Origin: Sulfitobacter noctilucicola
Lineage (GTDB): Bacteria; Pseudomonadota; Alphaproteobacteria; Rhodobacterales; Rhodobacteraceae
Reading direction: 5' to 3'
NCBI RefSeq assembly: GCF_000622385.1
Contig: NZ_JASD01000008.1
Span: 1,860,001 to 1,924,000, forward strand
Length of the DNA stretch: 64,000 nt
The translations under genes and the position numbers were made by a program. Position 1 is the stretch's first letter. Each line of letters begins with the position of its first letter. Shown here piece after piece: positions 26,976 through 35,968 of this stretch. The notes beneath the pieces were generated by a model. That model had not been told where the DNA came from and ran no database searches. It worked only from the letters and a program-made list of their open reading frames with translations.

Positions 26976-27580
26976 TCACCTACACAATTAGATTCTTGTT
27001 TTCGTATCCGTGCCTCAACACGCGGCATCCGTTTTTCGGACAGCATTGTTCTAGGTAAAGTTGATAAAAGACAGCGGGGGTACAATCAATCCGTAGTTGA
27101 AGATTTAACATCCACACGCCCACATCTATGCGTATGTTTTACTGCGGTATCGAGGCTATTTGGCGGAGTTGAAGCTGAACTCAAACGGCTTGAGTTGCCC
27201 GCCGCTGATCCGGTTCTGACCATGCTCCAGACGGGGGTAAACTCAGCCGGGTCCCAAGTCACTCTTTTCATGCAGCTTTTTTTGTCAAATCATACCGAGG
27301 TGGGCACCAGCCAGCCCAGAACCATCGCCGAATGTCGGGCCTTGGTTCCAAGGCCATTCTATCCAGACAGGCTACAAAGACCGCACTTCCTCCGCTTCCG
27401 GACTGTAGCACATATACAACTTTTGCTGTGCTCCCCCGAACACAGATATCGAGGCGTTCAGCCTTTAAGAGCACGCTCTCCAACATTCTTAGCAATGATA
27501 CATCGTGAGAATATCGGCCTCTTTCGGCTTGCGCGCAGCCTTGCGGCATCTATATACCATCCACATGGATGGAGAATCTG
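26976..27580. other. 600-base region without a confident gene
   Basis: Open frames here (up to ~128 codons on plus, 93 on minus) start without ribosome sites and are rich in Arg, Pro, Cys and His, unlike neighbouring proteins. One plus frame around 27120-27290 (FGGVEAELKRLELPAADPV) looks locally protein-like and may be decayed coding sequence. The region should also contain promoters for the hybrid kinase (minus) and the small regulator (plus). Confidence 0.45.
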
Positions 27581-27997
27581 ATGTCAAACGTGATAAGCCT
27601 TCGGGGCAAACAGCCCGATAATGAGAAAATAACAATCAACCTTGGCTTTGTTGATCTGGGAAGGATCGACCTGCTGGTGCAGGAGGGGTTTTACTCTAAC
27701 CGGAGTGACCTGATCCGGACGGCGATCCGCAAACAGCTTGATATCCACGAAGCTGAAGTATCCAAAACAATAGACCGGCATACGATGGAACTGGGCCTGC
27801 GCGACTATACGGTCGCGGACCTCGAAGCGTTAAGAAACGCAGGCGAGATGCTGCACGTTCGGGTCGTGGGTCTGGCCCGTATAGCACAAGACGTGACACC
27901 GGAGCTCGCCCTTGAAACCATCGGTTCGATAACCGTCTTGGGCGCGCTTCAGGCCAGCAAGGACGTCAAGGCGGCGCTTGCAGACCGGATAACCTAA
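27581..27997 (+). CDS. Ribbon-helix-helix (CopG-type) regulator
   Basis: 138 residues from the ATG at 27581, preceded by GGAG; an in-frame ATG 4 codons up is poorer. The N-terminal half has a ribbon-helix-helix look: KITINLGFVDLGRIDLLVQ, then FYSNRSDLIRTAIRKQLD. The C-terminal part (HVRVVGLARIAQDVTPELA and TVLGALQASKDVKAAL) matches what I recall of small proteins found before PHB-depolymerase genes in alphaproteobacteria. 25 bases separate it from the esterase gene, so a shared operon and control of it are inferred. Confidence 0.75.
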   Translation: MSNVISLRGKQPDNEKITINLGFVDLGRIDLLVQEGFYSNRSDLIRTAIRKQLDIHEAEVSKTIDRHTMELGLRDYTVADLEALRNAGEMLHVRVVGLARIAQDVTPELALETIGSITVLGALQASKDVKAALADRIT

Positions 27998-28022
27998 CAT
28001 TCTTCTTGAAAGGAAGACGATC

Positions 28023-29033
28023 ATGATGATCAAGAACGCCCGCGCTTTGCGCAGGGCTATGGATAACACGCGCGCTGGTACCCTCATGGATGCAACCGCG
28101 CTGATACAGAAAACACTGGGCCAGCATGGTTTGCTACCATCAAACACCGATGGCATTCGTCCAAGACGACAGGGCGCACAGAATGCTGAAAAGGGGGCAG
28201 GCCGCAAGCGCTACAGCTGCCGCGCTGGTACGCGTGAGTATCTGGTACACGTTCCGGCAGGCAGAGCAGAGGGCGTCCTGCTGATGCTGCATGGTTGCAC
28301 GCAAACACCCGAAGATTTTGCGACGGGCACCGGCATTGTCAACGCGGCGGTGGGAGCTGGTTTTGCCGTGGTACTGCCGGCGCAATCGCGCGGTGACAAC
28401 GCACAGTCCTGCTGGAACTGGTTCAGTGGTGCAGATCAGAAACGTGGCAGCGGTGAGCCGGCAATCCTTGCTGGTCTGACGGCAGGGATTGCTAAGGCGC
28501 ATGGCGTTCCGCAGGCAAAATGCTTCGTGGCAGGGCTGTCCGCGGGTGGCGCTATGGCCGTCATCCTGGGGGAGACATACCCTGATGTCTTCGGTGGCGT
28601 CGGGGTTCATTCGGGCCTTCCTTACGGTTGTGCACGTGGTGTGAACGAAGCCTTTGCTGCAATGGGTGGCAGCGCGACCAGACGAACCGCCAAGAGCGAC
28701 GGCGAAATGGTGCCAACGATCATCTTCCACGGCACAAGTGATGCCACAGTGAAAATGTCAAACGGCGAGCAGATCGTAGATGACGCGCTAAACCGCGTGA
28801 AAGGTCCACAGACCCAGATCGTAACGGAAGGCACCACCGCAGGCCGCGCATTTACCGCGATGACATCACTTGATGCGAGGGGGCGGCCTGTTGCCGAATA
28901 CTGGCAGATAGAGGGGCTTGGCCATGCATGGTCAGGCGGGAATGCTAAAGGCTCTTATGCAGATCCCAAAGGTCCCGATGCTACCGCAGAAATGCTGCGC
29001 TTTTTCAAATCACTCTCAACCTCAAAGGTTTGA
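28023..29033 (+). CDS. PHB depolymerase-family esterase
   Basis: 336-residue alpha/beta-hydrolase of the PHB-depolymerase/LpqC type. The strand-elbow GLSAGGAMA carries the nucleophilic Ser. IIFHGTSDATV supplies the Asp and GLGHAWSGG the His. LMLHGCTQTPEDFATG is the oxyanion region typical of this family, and the CWNWF segment is also characteristic. No signal peptide is visible; the first ~60 residues are basic and variable, as in intracellular family members. Short-chain polyester or ester cleavage is inferred. The next gene begins one base after its stop. Confidence 0.9.
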   Translation: MMIKNARALRRAMDNTRAGTLMDATALIQKTLGQHGLLPSNTDGIRPRRQGAQNAEKGAGRKRYSCRAGTREYLVHVPAGRAEGVLLMLHGCTQTPEDFATGTGIVNAAVGAGFAVVLPAQSRGDNAQSCWNWFSGADQKRGSGEPAILAGLTAGIAKAHGVPQAKCFVAGLSAGGAMAVILGETYPDVFGGVGVHSGLPYGCARGVNEAFAAMGGSATRRTAKSDGEMVPTIIFHGTSDATVKMSNGEQIVDDALNRVKGPQTQIVTEGTTAGRAFTAMTSLDARGRPVAEYWQIEGLGHAWSGGNAKGSYADPKGPDATAEMLRFFKSLSTSKV

Positions 29034-29034
29034 T

Positions 29035-30132
29035 ATGACTTACCATTCTTTGACATTCGACGCTGTTTCCGAAGCAACACCCGGTCCGAAATGGGCGGCG
29101 CGCTGGGCACGTTCATGGCCCGCGTATGAGCCATGGTTCGTGGCCCGCGGCGGTGATGCAGGACCATCTCGTCAGGCCTGCGCAGAGGCGCTCGAAAGCC
29201 ACATGCCGGAACTGGTCGAAACCTACGACCGGCTTGTGGCTATTGCAGGCGGGGGTGATCGGGCCGCACGCTTTCTCTCCACTTGGTGCCCGCCGAGCTA
29301 TTTGGGAGGCTGCTCACTCGCCTGCGCGGTGTCCGCCGACGATATACGCTTGGTCCGCAACTACGACCTGTCGCCTGACCTGAATGAGGGGCTTTTGCTC
29401 CACACTGCATGGCGCGGCAAAAAGGTAATGGGGATGGTCGAGTTTCTCTGGGGGCTCTCCGACGGCATCAATGAGGCGGGACTGTCCATTGCGCTGGCCT
29501 ACGGGGGCCGGCAGGAAACAGGTGAGGGCTTCGGGATTACCACGATCCTGAGGTATGTGTTGGAGACCTGCGAAAACGTCGATGATGCCTTGGCCGCCCT
29601 TCACCGTGTCCCGTCGCATATGTGCTACAACATTCTGGTGGCGGATGCCGGTGGTAATGCAGCTTCGGTAGAGGTCTACGCCGGAGGAGGGGCAAAAGAA
29701 CAACCGCTTCCCATCGCTACGAACCATCAAAACGATGGCTCGACACCGGATCGCGGTGACTTCACTCAGACCCATAAACGCGCAGCACACCTCAAATCGG
29801 TTCTGGACGCTGATCCGATACCTGCCAGCCTTGTAGAAGACTTCTTGGCGCATCCCTTACGACAAGACCGCTACGGTGAGGGGTTCGGAACGCTGTTCAC
29901 GGCAGAATACAAACCCCGACAAGGGGCGATGATGCTTCATTGGCAGGGCGAGAATTGGACGCAGTCGCTTGATAGTTTCTACGAAGGCCAGCGCGTCATT
30001 ACCTATGGCGGTAACACCGCTCCGACGGCACCCCTCTATGATATTGACTGGGTCGCAATTGGTCAGGCCTACGCGCGGGGCGATTATCCCGATTGGCGCA
30101 GCTTCGTCTCCGGTTGGTCAAACGCTGCTTGA
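29035..30132 (+). CDS. C45-family acyltransferase / NTN hydrolase-like protein
   Basis: 365 residues from the ATG at 29035, one base past the esterase stop; the frame is open earlier inside that gene. It resembles the acyl-CoA:6-aminopenicillanate acyltransferase (C45) family. YLGGCSLACAVSADDIRLVRNYDLS provides the Cys that becomes the N-terminal nucleophile and the RNYD motif after it. ITTILRYVLETCENVDDALA and PIATNHQN are further family features. Many bacterial members act on N-acyl amines or peptides; the true substrate here is unknown. A hairpin follows. Confidence 0.8.
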   Translation: MTYHSLTFDAVSEATPGPKWAARWARSWPAYEPWFVARGGDAGPSRQACAEALESHMPELVETYDRLVAIAGGGDRAARFLSTWCPPSYLGGCSLACAVSADDIRLVRNYDLSPDLNEGLLLHTAWRGKKVMGMVEFLWGLSDGINEAGLSIALAYGGRQETGEGFGITTILRYVLETCENVDDALAALHRVPSHMCYNILVADAGGNAASVEVYAGGGAKEQPLPIATNHQNDGSTPDRGDFTQTHKRAAHLKSVLDADPIPASLVEDFLAHPLRQDRYGEGFGTLFTAEYKPRQGAMMLHWQGENWTQSLDSFYEGQRVITYGGNTAPTAPLYDIDWVAIGQAYARGDYPDWRSFVSGWSNAA

Positions 30133-30137
30133 TCGAA

Positions 30138-30180
30138 GAGGGCCGCAAGACAGCATAAAGTATGCGCTCTTGCGGCCCCG
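30138..30180. terminator. Hairpin between convergent genes
   Basis: GGGCCGCAAGA (30140-30150) and TCTTGCGGCCC (30168-30178) form an 11-bp perfect stem; the 17-base loop contains a further CATA/TATG pairing. It sits 8 bases past the acyltransferase stop and in front of the convergent TRAP permease stop. Confidence 0.65.
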
Positions 30181-30229
30181 TCTGTCCAAGTCGCTTGATA
30201 TTAGGTCAGGGTATAAAACCTCGGAAAGG

Positions 30230-32527
30230 CTACGCAGCGCGCGTTGAACTCTGGCGCATCGCAATGATCTGCCTGCCCAGAACCAGCAGCGCGATACATA
30301 GCCCGATCCACATGATGACCGGCGATTTCCATAGGATCAGGACCGCTACAGCAATCCGCAGCATGCTTTCGAACTTGCTGATGGCGATAAGGTCAAAGCG
30401 CGCCAGCGCAGAGGCAAGAAGATACAGCGCAATCACAAGCCTTGCGCCTAGAAAGGCCAGGGCAGGCCAATCAACAACGCCTGTGTATCCTTCGATCAGG
30501 CTCCGCTTTCCCGCAGCGTCAGTGATTGTCACCGCTTCTTCGATCAGCAAAAGCTCGGGATACCATGCAAAAACGAACGGGATGGTGAACATCACCACAC
30601 CGACACGAAGGGCGGCAATGCTTGTGCGCATCGGCTCTGTCCGGGTGATCGAGGCGGCAGCAAAAGCGGCAATTGCCACTGGCGGTGTGATCGCGGAGGC
30701 CACTGCAAAATAGAAGACAAACATGTTCGCTGTGAAAAAGCTGACACCAAGATTGGCGAGCAGTGGCCCCAAAAGCAGGGCAACATTCACATAGGCAGGC
30801 ACCGTGGGCATGCCCATGCCCAGCAGGATTGAACACAACATCGCGCAGACCAGTGCGAGCATCAGATAGACCCCACCGACAATCTCGACCTCGACTCCAA
30901 AAAGGGTAATCTGTGTCGCGTTCTCCAGCCATGCCGTGACGGAGCGGGTCAGCTCCCCCGTAAGGCCACTTTCATTCAGAAAGGCAGATATGATCGAAAC
31001 CGCAAATAGCAACAAAAACAGCCGCGATATCAGGATGCCGCCCTCTGCAACAGAAACCAGAACCTTCGACGGCGCAGCGCGTGTTTCAGGATCAAGGAAC
31101 AGCAGCGGCAACAGGACCGCGACAGCCCACCATCCAGCCGACACAGCATCGCCAGTGCCGTTCACCAGCGTCTGTGTAACGCCGCTGGGCAGAATGGAAG
31201 CCAGAAAGCCGGAGCCGATGGCATCTTTGCTGCCCAGAAGCAGGCAAAGGATCGTCAAGATCGGGACGCAGATGATAATCAGGTTAAGCCAGTCCTGCCG
31301 CACCATAACCAGATCATCCGGTACTTCCCGCATGGCCTGCACTTTTTCGCGCCGGGCCTGAAACATAACCGCGAGAAAGATCGAAAAGAAGAAACAGACC
31401 GCTGGCAGGAAAGCGGCTGTAATCACCTTGGTATAGGGAACTGCGGTCAATGCCACCAAAACAAAGGCCGCAACACCCATAACCGGCGGCATGATCTGCC
31501 CGCCTGATGACGCTGCCGCTTCGACACCACCAGCAAACTGCGGGCTGAAACCGTTGCGGCGCATCATCGGAATGGTCAGCCGTCCAGTTGACAGCACGTT
31601 TGTCACAGGTCCGCCGGTTATGGTGCCAAACATTGCGGAGGACACAATGGCCGCATGGGCAGGACCCCCGCGCAGATTGCGCGTCATACGTACAGCCAGT
31701 TTGATAAGCGATGTGCCACCAGCCGAAGAGCCGAACAATGCGCCGAGGATTACATAGGGGAAAACCTGATTGACGATAATGTCCATGAACCGCCCCATGA
31801 AACCGTCGGGCGTGATGAAAATGTTGGTGCTTTTCTGAATGGCGGCGGCCAAGGCATCACCGCCATCGGCCCCCAGTTTTGTCAGCAAAAAGTTGTTGGT
31901 GCTCAAGTCGAACACCCAGATCAATGCGGTGGCAACCGTATAGATCACGACGACGCTCGCGACCGCCACCAGCGGGGCACCCCAGACGCGGATATTATAC
32001 AAAAAAAACAGAGTGATGATGGTGAAAAGCAACGGGATGATCCAGACACCGAACCGTGCTTGGCACGATGGTACCTCCGCATCAAAGCTCATGCCCGGTA
32101 TCACGTTGGCAGACCGCTCCGCCGCTTCTTTGATCAGCCGTGCCCTTTCACCGGTGAGCTGGTCAACCAGACATACGGAATCGATCTCTACCCAGAAACC
32201 GACGGCAGCCAGAACCGCCGCAAATACAAGACCGCCATCCAGCAAAGCGCCCAACCAGGCCCGCGAGGGGTTTGTATCCCGCCAGGCGCGATAGATGCTG
32301 GCATCAAGCGCCACAATCACCATCATCAACACGAAAATCGGTGGGTAGAGGTACTCGGGAGGGAAGCTGGAAACGCGGAAAAACTTGATTCCGGTAACAT
32401 CTCGCGCCCAGTCCTGAAGGCCTGCGATTTCCGGCATGGTGTTCAACATACCGACAACAACAAGGATCACTGCAAGAACAAGCGCAAGCCGTTGGCTAAA
32501 CCGCCGTGGCTGGGGAAGATCAGTCAT
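30230..32527 (-). CDS. TRAP transporter fused permease (TAXI type, 4TM/12TM)
   Basis: 765-residue integral membrane protein in which the small and large TRAP permease subunits are fused. Many hydrophobic helices run throughout. The DctM-like core includes FGSSAGGTSLIKLA, GTITGGPVTNVLSTG, VEAAASSGGQIMPPVMGVAAF and a second-half MGMPTVPAYVNVALLLGP. It works with the TAXI solute-binding protein encoded upstream on the same strand, driving ion-coupled uptake. It is divergent, through that gene, from MarR and a sulfatase, so the cargo may be a sulfated or organophosphorus compound (inferred). Confidence 0.93.
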   Translation of the reverse strand: MTDLPQPRRFSQRLALVLAVILVVVGMLNTMPEIAGLQDWARDVTGIKFFRVSSFPPEYLYPPIFVLMMVIVALDASIYRAWRDTNPSRAWLGALLDGGLVFAAVLAAVGFWVEIDSVCLVDQLTGERARLIKEAAERSANVIPGMSFDAEVPSCQARFGVWIIPLLFTIITLFFLYNIRVWGAPLVAVASVVVIYTVATALIWVFDLSTNNFLLTKLGADGGDALAAAIQKSTNIFITPDGFMGRFMDIIVNQVFPYVILGALFGSSAGGTSLIKLAVRMTRNLRGGPAHAAIVSSAMFGTITGGPVTNVLSTGRLTIPMMRRNGFSPQFAGGVEAAASSGGQIMPPVMGVAAFVLVALTAVPYTKVITAAFLPAVCFFFSIFLAVMFQARREKVQAMREVPDDLVMVRQDWLNLIIICVPILTILCLLLGSKDAIGSGFLASILPSGVTQTLVNGTGDAVSAGWWAVAVLLPLLFLDPETRAAPSKVLVSVAEGGILISRLFLLLFAVSIISAFLNESGLTGELTRSVTAWLENATQITLFGVEVEIVGGVYLMLALVCAMLCSILLGMGMPTVPAYVNVALLLGPLLANLGVSFFTANMFVFYFAVASAITPPVAIAAFAAASITRTEPMRTSIAALRVGVVMFTIPFVFAWYPELLLIEEAVTITDAAGKRSLIEGYTGVVDWPALAFLGARLVIALYLLASALARFDLIAISKFESMLRIAVAVLILWKSPVIMWIGLCIALLVLGRQIIAMRQSSTRAA

Positions 32528-32597
32528 GTTTTGAGTACCCTAGAGGACCGCGAACCTGCCGCGATCCTCATGAAGCAATTATTTAAAGGCGCCCGTG

Positions 32598-33668
32598 TTA
32601 CGGGCGAAGGCAATCGGCAACCGCGTGGCCGGCATCTTCATACGCGCGAACAGCGCCGGGATGCAGGCGCATATCGACCGCGCCACACACGCCCTGGCTG
32701 GTGCCGTCAAGATCGCCAAAGGTCATGAACAGGTATGGGCCACGGGGGGATCCCGTCTCAAATCGGGCCTGTCCTTCGAGGTAGGCAGTGGTGATTTTGT
32801 AGACGAGGTCCTCATCTAGGTTCGCAGGCACGATCTGGGCAAACGCAGTGGCATAGCTGTCAAAGGTGTCGTCATCGGTGACGATCGTGATGTCATTGCC
32901 GGCATAGGCCGCGCGGTATTCCTCAACCGGTACGGAGTAAGGTGCATGACCGGGTGCTGACGCGATCTGCTGGCCCAATTCGCTGTTCAACAAATCAGAC
33001 GGAATGTCGTAAATTTTCGTGGCGCCTGCTGCGGCAATTGCTATCTGGCGGCCGGACGGCAAACCTTCGGGGATGGTCCAGCCATCAGCGCCACCTCCTG
33101 TGATCGTGGAAACCGTGTCTGGCCAAGGGCTTTGAACGCTTTCGTATCCTTCTCCGTCGTCTTTCAAACCGGCAAGAAGCTGTACAGTTGCGCGGCCTGA
33201 CGTCAGTGCCGCGCCGCGTGGCGGGCCGTTCCAGATGCGCATACCCTCAAGGTTGCGGATGTCGGAAATTGCACCGCTGTCATAGTGACCGAAGATCTGG
33301 GCAGAAGCGGCGGTAAAGAAAATGGCGCGCAGATTGCCTGCAAGTTCAGCACCGCGATCCGGTCCTATGCCGCTGTATGGGCCAATGCCTTTCGCCAGCA
33401 GGAAGGGCAGGATCAGCGGCGCAGGTGCCATGTCCAACTGACCTTCTGCCACAGCCTGTACCGAGTTTGTGAGTGTCGCACCTTCAGTGATCTGAAGCGT
33501 GGCAATGCCCGCGCTTTCCAGTACTGCCGCAAGCGTGGTGTCGATGTAGTGCGGTGTTGACCCTGGCGATGTAGTTTCTGCCGTGAGCGTTGCCTGTGCC
33601 AGCGCGGCGACAGGCGTCATCAAAAGTCCTGCCGCTACAACGGACTTTGCGATCATGTGTTTGAACAT
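32598..33668 (-). CDS. TAXI-family TRAP solute-binding protein
   Basis: 356 residues with a signal peptide (IAKSVVAAGLLMTPVAALA, cut before QATLTAE). The mature part has the periplasmic binding fold of TAXI proteins: ETTSPGSTPHYIDTTLAAV at the start, then NLRAIFFTAASAQIFG and the domain with GRQIAIAAAGATKIYDIP. A 70-base gap separates it from the permease gene. ATG at 33668 follows an AGGGAGGAATAC site. A 24-bp palindrome lies between it and the divergent MarR gene and probably controls both. Ligand unknown. Confidence 0.88.
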   Translation of the reverse strand: MFKHMIAKSVVAAGLLMTPVAALAQATLTAETTSPGSTPHYIDTTLAAVLESAGIATLQITEGATLTNSVQAVAEGQLDMAPAPLILPFLLAKGIGPYSGIGPDRGAELAGNLRAIFFTAASAQIFGHYDSGAISDIRNLEGMRIWNGPPRGAALTSGRATVQLLAGLKDDGEGYESVQSPWPDTVSTITGGGADGWTIPEGLPSGRQIAIAAAGATKIYDIPSDLLNSELGQQIASAPGHAPYSVPVEEYRAAYAGNDITIVTDDDTFDSYATAFAQIVPANLDEDLVYKITTAYLEGQARFETGSPRGPYLFMTFGDLDGTSQGVCGAVDMRLHPGAVRAYEDAGHAVADCLRP

Positions 33669-33724
33669 GTATTCCTCCCTGGTTTTGCCACCGCCTCCAC
33701 ACGGTCACGTCCCGAGCTTACAAA

Positions 33725-33748
33725 ATTTATGTGACTTGTCACGTAAAT
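33725..33748. promoter_or_regulatory. Palindromic operator between TAXI and MarR genes
   Basis: ATTTATGTGAC-TT-GTCACGTAAAT is a 24-bp palindrome with one mismatched pair. It sits in the divergent promoter region, 57 bases before the TAXI gene start and 36 before the MarR start. Size and symmetry fit a MarR dimer; binding by the adjacent regulator is inferred. Confidence 0.7.
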
Positions 33749-33783
33749 AATTTACTGCTCTACTTCCTGTCATGGAGGAATAG

Positions 33784-34290
33784 ATGGCCAATGATTTGAG
33801 CAGGACCCGCGCAGAGAGGGTCGCGCACCGGAAATCACATCAGGAGGCGAATATCTTCAGTCGGCTTGCCGCTGCCAGTGCTACCTCTCGGGCGCATGCA
33901 CAAAGGTTGCTGAAGCAATCCAGCGGCCTGTCGATTGTAGAGTGGCGCGTTCTTTGGGATTTGTCGGAAGCGCAACCGCTAAGCGTGCGGGATTTTGCAA
34001 ACATCCAGCGCAATGACCATTCGCTGATCAGTCGCGCTTTGCCGCAAATGCAAAAAAAGGGATATCTGGTCCTTTCCCAGGACCCGAATGACAAGCGTCA
34101 AACCCTCGTGACGCTGACAGAGAAAGGGCGCGCCGCATTCGATCAGGCTGCACCCATCATGAAGGCGAGGCGCGACATGCTCCGTGCGACCTTCACAGCT
34201 GAAGAAGCTTCACTTTTCCTCACATTCATCGAGCGGTTCGAGAATAGTCTTGAACCATCCTCGGGTCAGAAGAATATCGAAACGGAGTGA
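33784..34290 (+). CDS. MarR-family regulator of the TRAP/sulfatase locus
   Basis: 168 residues with a winged-helix core: LSIVEWRVLWDLSEAQPLSV, recognition helix RNDHSLISRALPQMQKKGYL and wing DPNDKRQTLVTLTEKG. GGAGG lies 5 bases before the ATG. Its stop overlaps the GTG start of the sulfatase gene. It is divergent from the TAXI-TRAP operon across a palindrome, so it likely senses the transported substrate or a product of the sulfatase. Confidence 0.9.
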   Translation: MANDLSRTRAERVAHRKSHQEANIFSRLAAASATSRAHAQRLLKQSSGLSIVEWRVLWDLSEAQPLSVRDFANIQRNDHSLISRALPQMQKKGYLVLSQDPNDKRQTLVTLTEKGRAAFDQAAPIMKARRDMLRATFTAEEASLFLTFIERFENSLEPSSGQKNIETE

Positions 34291-35942
34291 ACGTGGCCGA
34301 AAAACATCCGAACGTTCTGTGGATCATGGCGGATCAATTGCGCTTTGATTACCTTAGTTGCTACGGGCATCCCCACCTGCACACGCCCCATATTGACGCG
34401 TTGGCCAAGCGGGGTGTGAAGTTTAACAAGGCTTATGTTCAGTCTCCGGTATGTGGACCGTCACGGATGTCGGCCTATACGGGGCGCTATGTCCGCAGCC
34501 ATGGTTCCACCTGGAACGGAATGCCCCTGCGGGTGGGCGAGCCGACCTTGGGCGACCATCTGCGCCAAAGCGGCGCGCGGGCGGTTCTTGTGGGAAAAAC
34601 TCACATGACCGCGGATGCAGAGGGCATGGCATGGCTGGGTATCGACCCCAAAAGCGAAATCGGGGTCAGTCGGTCGCAATGTGGATTTGACCCTTTCGAG
34701 CGCGACGACGGCCTGCATCCCGACAGCCTGAGGCAGAACTGGTCAGCCTATGACGATTACCTAGAGGCGCAGGGATACAAGAGTGATAACCCATGGGGTG
34801 ACTTCGCAAATTCTGGAAAAGATGCGGATGGCGATCTGCTTTCGGCTTGGTTGCTGAAAAATTCCCGCCTTGCCGCAAATGTCCCCGAAGAGCATTCCGA
34901 AACCGCTTATATGACCGACCGAGCAATCGCCTTTATGCAAGGGGCAATAACTGACGACCGGCCGTGGGTGTGCCACCTGAGCTATATCAAACCCCACTGG
35001 CCCTACATTGTGCCTGCTCCCTACCATGACATGTATTGCGAAAGGGATATCGTAGACCCCGTTCGCTCCGACGCAGAACGTGATACCTCCCATCCCTTGA
35101 TGCGGGCCTACCTTGATGCGCGCGTCTGCAAAAGCTTTTCGCGGGATATGGTCCGCGAACACGTAATCCCCGCCTACATGGGGCTGATCAAACAGCTCGA
35201 CGATAATCTGGGGCGGCTATTTGCGTGGATGGAGAGCAAAGGGCTGAGCGATAATACGATTGTCGCATTTACCTCGGACCATGGTGACTACATGGGGGAC
35301 CACTGGATGGGGGATAAAGATTTCTATCACGAAATGGCGGTCAAAGTGCCTCTGATCATCGCCGATCCTCGTCCCGAAGCAGACCGGACACGCGGTAGCG
35401 TCAGCGAGGACTTGGTCGAGATGATTGATCTGGCACCCACATTTATGGCGGCCACCGGATGCCCCCCGAAACCTCATATCGTTGAAGGCCGCGACCTGAC
35501 CCCGATCCTGCATGGCAAGCAGGGCTTCTCCCGGCGCTACGTCATCAGCGAGCATGACTACCACTGGTCGGAGATGGCTCGGACGCTGGAGGTGCCGCAA
35601 GAAGACGCGCATACAACGATGATTTTTGATGGCCGTTGGAAGTACATCCGGTGTGAAGGATTCCGGCCTATCCTATTCGATCTTGTAACCGATCCGTCGG
35701 AGTTGACCGATTTAGGCGGATCAGAAGACACGACCCACATCGCGGCAAGAGCAAGGATGGAAAGCGCATTACTGACGTGGGCGACACGACATCATAGCCG
35801 CATCACGGCCACATCGGAGGTTCTCGACAGGCAAAAGAAGTCGGCCCAAACAGGCATCCTGATCGGGTTCTGGGATGAAGCCGAGTACGAGGAGGCCAGC
35901 GGCATCGCATTTCGTGACCTCAAACCAGTGGGGCGGCCCTAG
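34287..35942 (+). CDS. Sulfatase / phosphonate monoester hydrolase-family enzyme (1)
   Basis: 551 residues. Starts at GTG 34287, overlapping the MarR stop, or at GTG 34293. The alkaline-phosphatase fold is evident: IMADQLRFDYLSCYG gives metal Asp/Gln, SPVCGPSRMSAYTGRY gives the C-x-P-S-R formylglycine site (Cys56), and FTSDHGDYMGDHW gives the second metal pair. IKPHWPYIVPAPYHDMY and the large insertion are typical of the arylsulfatase/phosphonate monoester hydrolase branch. No signal peptide, so cytoplasmic. An FGE-type maturase is needed but is not in this window. Paralogous to the gene at 47523. Confidence 0.88.
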   Translation: MNVAEKHPNVLWIMADQLRFDYLSCYGHPHLHTPHIDALAKRGVKFNKAYVQSPVCGPSRMSAYTGRYVRSHGSTWNGMPLRVGEPTLGDHLRQSGARAVLVGKTHMTADAEGMAWLGIDPKSEIGVSRSQCGFDPFERDDGLHPDSLRQNWSAYDDYLEAQGYKSDNPWGDFANSGKDADGDLLSAWLLKNSRLAANVPEEHSETAYMTDRAIAFMQGAITDDRPWVCHLSYIKPHWPYIVPAPYHDMYCERDIVDPVRSDAERDTSHPLMRAYLDARVCKSFSRDMVREHVIPAYMGLIKQLDDNLGRLFAWMESKGLSDNTIVAFTSDHGDYMGDHWMGDKDFYHEMAVKVPLIIADPRPEADRTRGSVSEDLVEMIDLAPTFMAATGCPPKPHIVEGRDLTPILHGKQGFSRRYVISEHDYHWSEMARTLEVPQEDAHTTMIFDGRWKYIRCEGFRPILFDLVTDPSELTDLGGSEDTTHIAARARMESALLTWATRHHSRITATSEVLDRQKKSAQTGILIGFWDEAEYEEASGIAFRDLKPVGRP

Positions 35943-35968
35943 ACTTCAGGCCACTGCAAAACACCTTA

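Noticed and set aside
27195-27581. 128-codon plus-strand frame before the ribbon-helix-helix gene
   Set aside because: No ribosome site, basic low-complexity composition, no family; kept only as an unexplained region.
31655-32728. 357-codon plus-strand frame antisense to the TRAP permease
   Set aside because: Rich in Arg, Gln and His, the expected complement of a hydrophobic permease gene.
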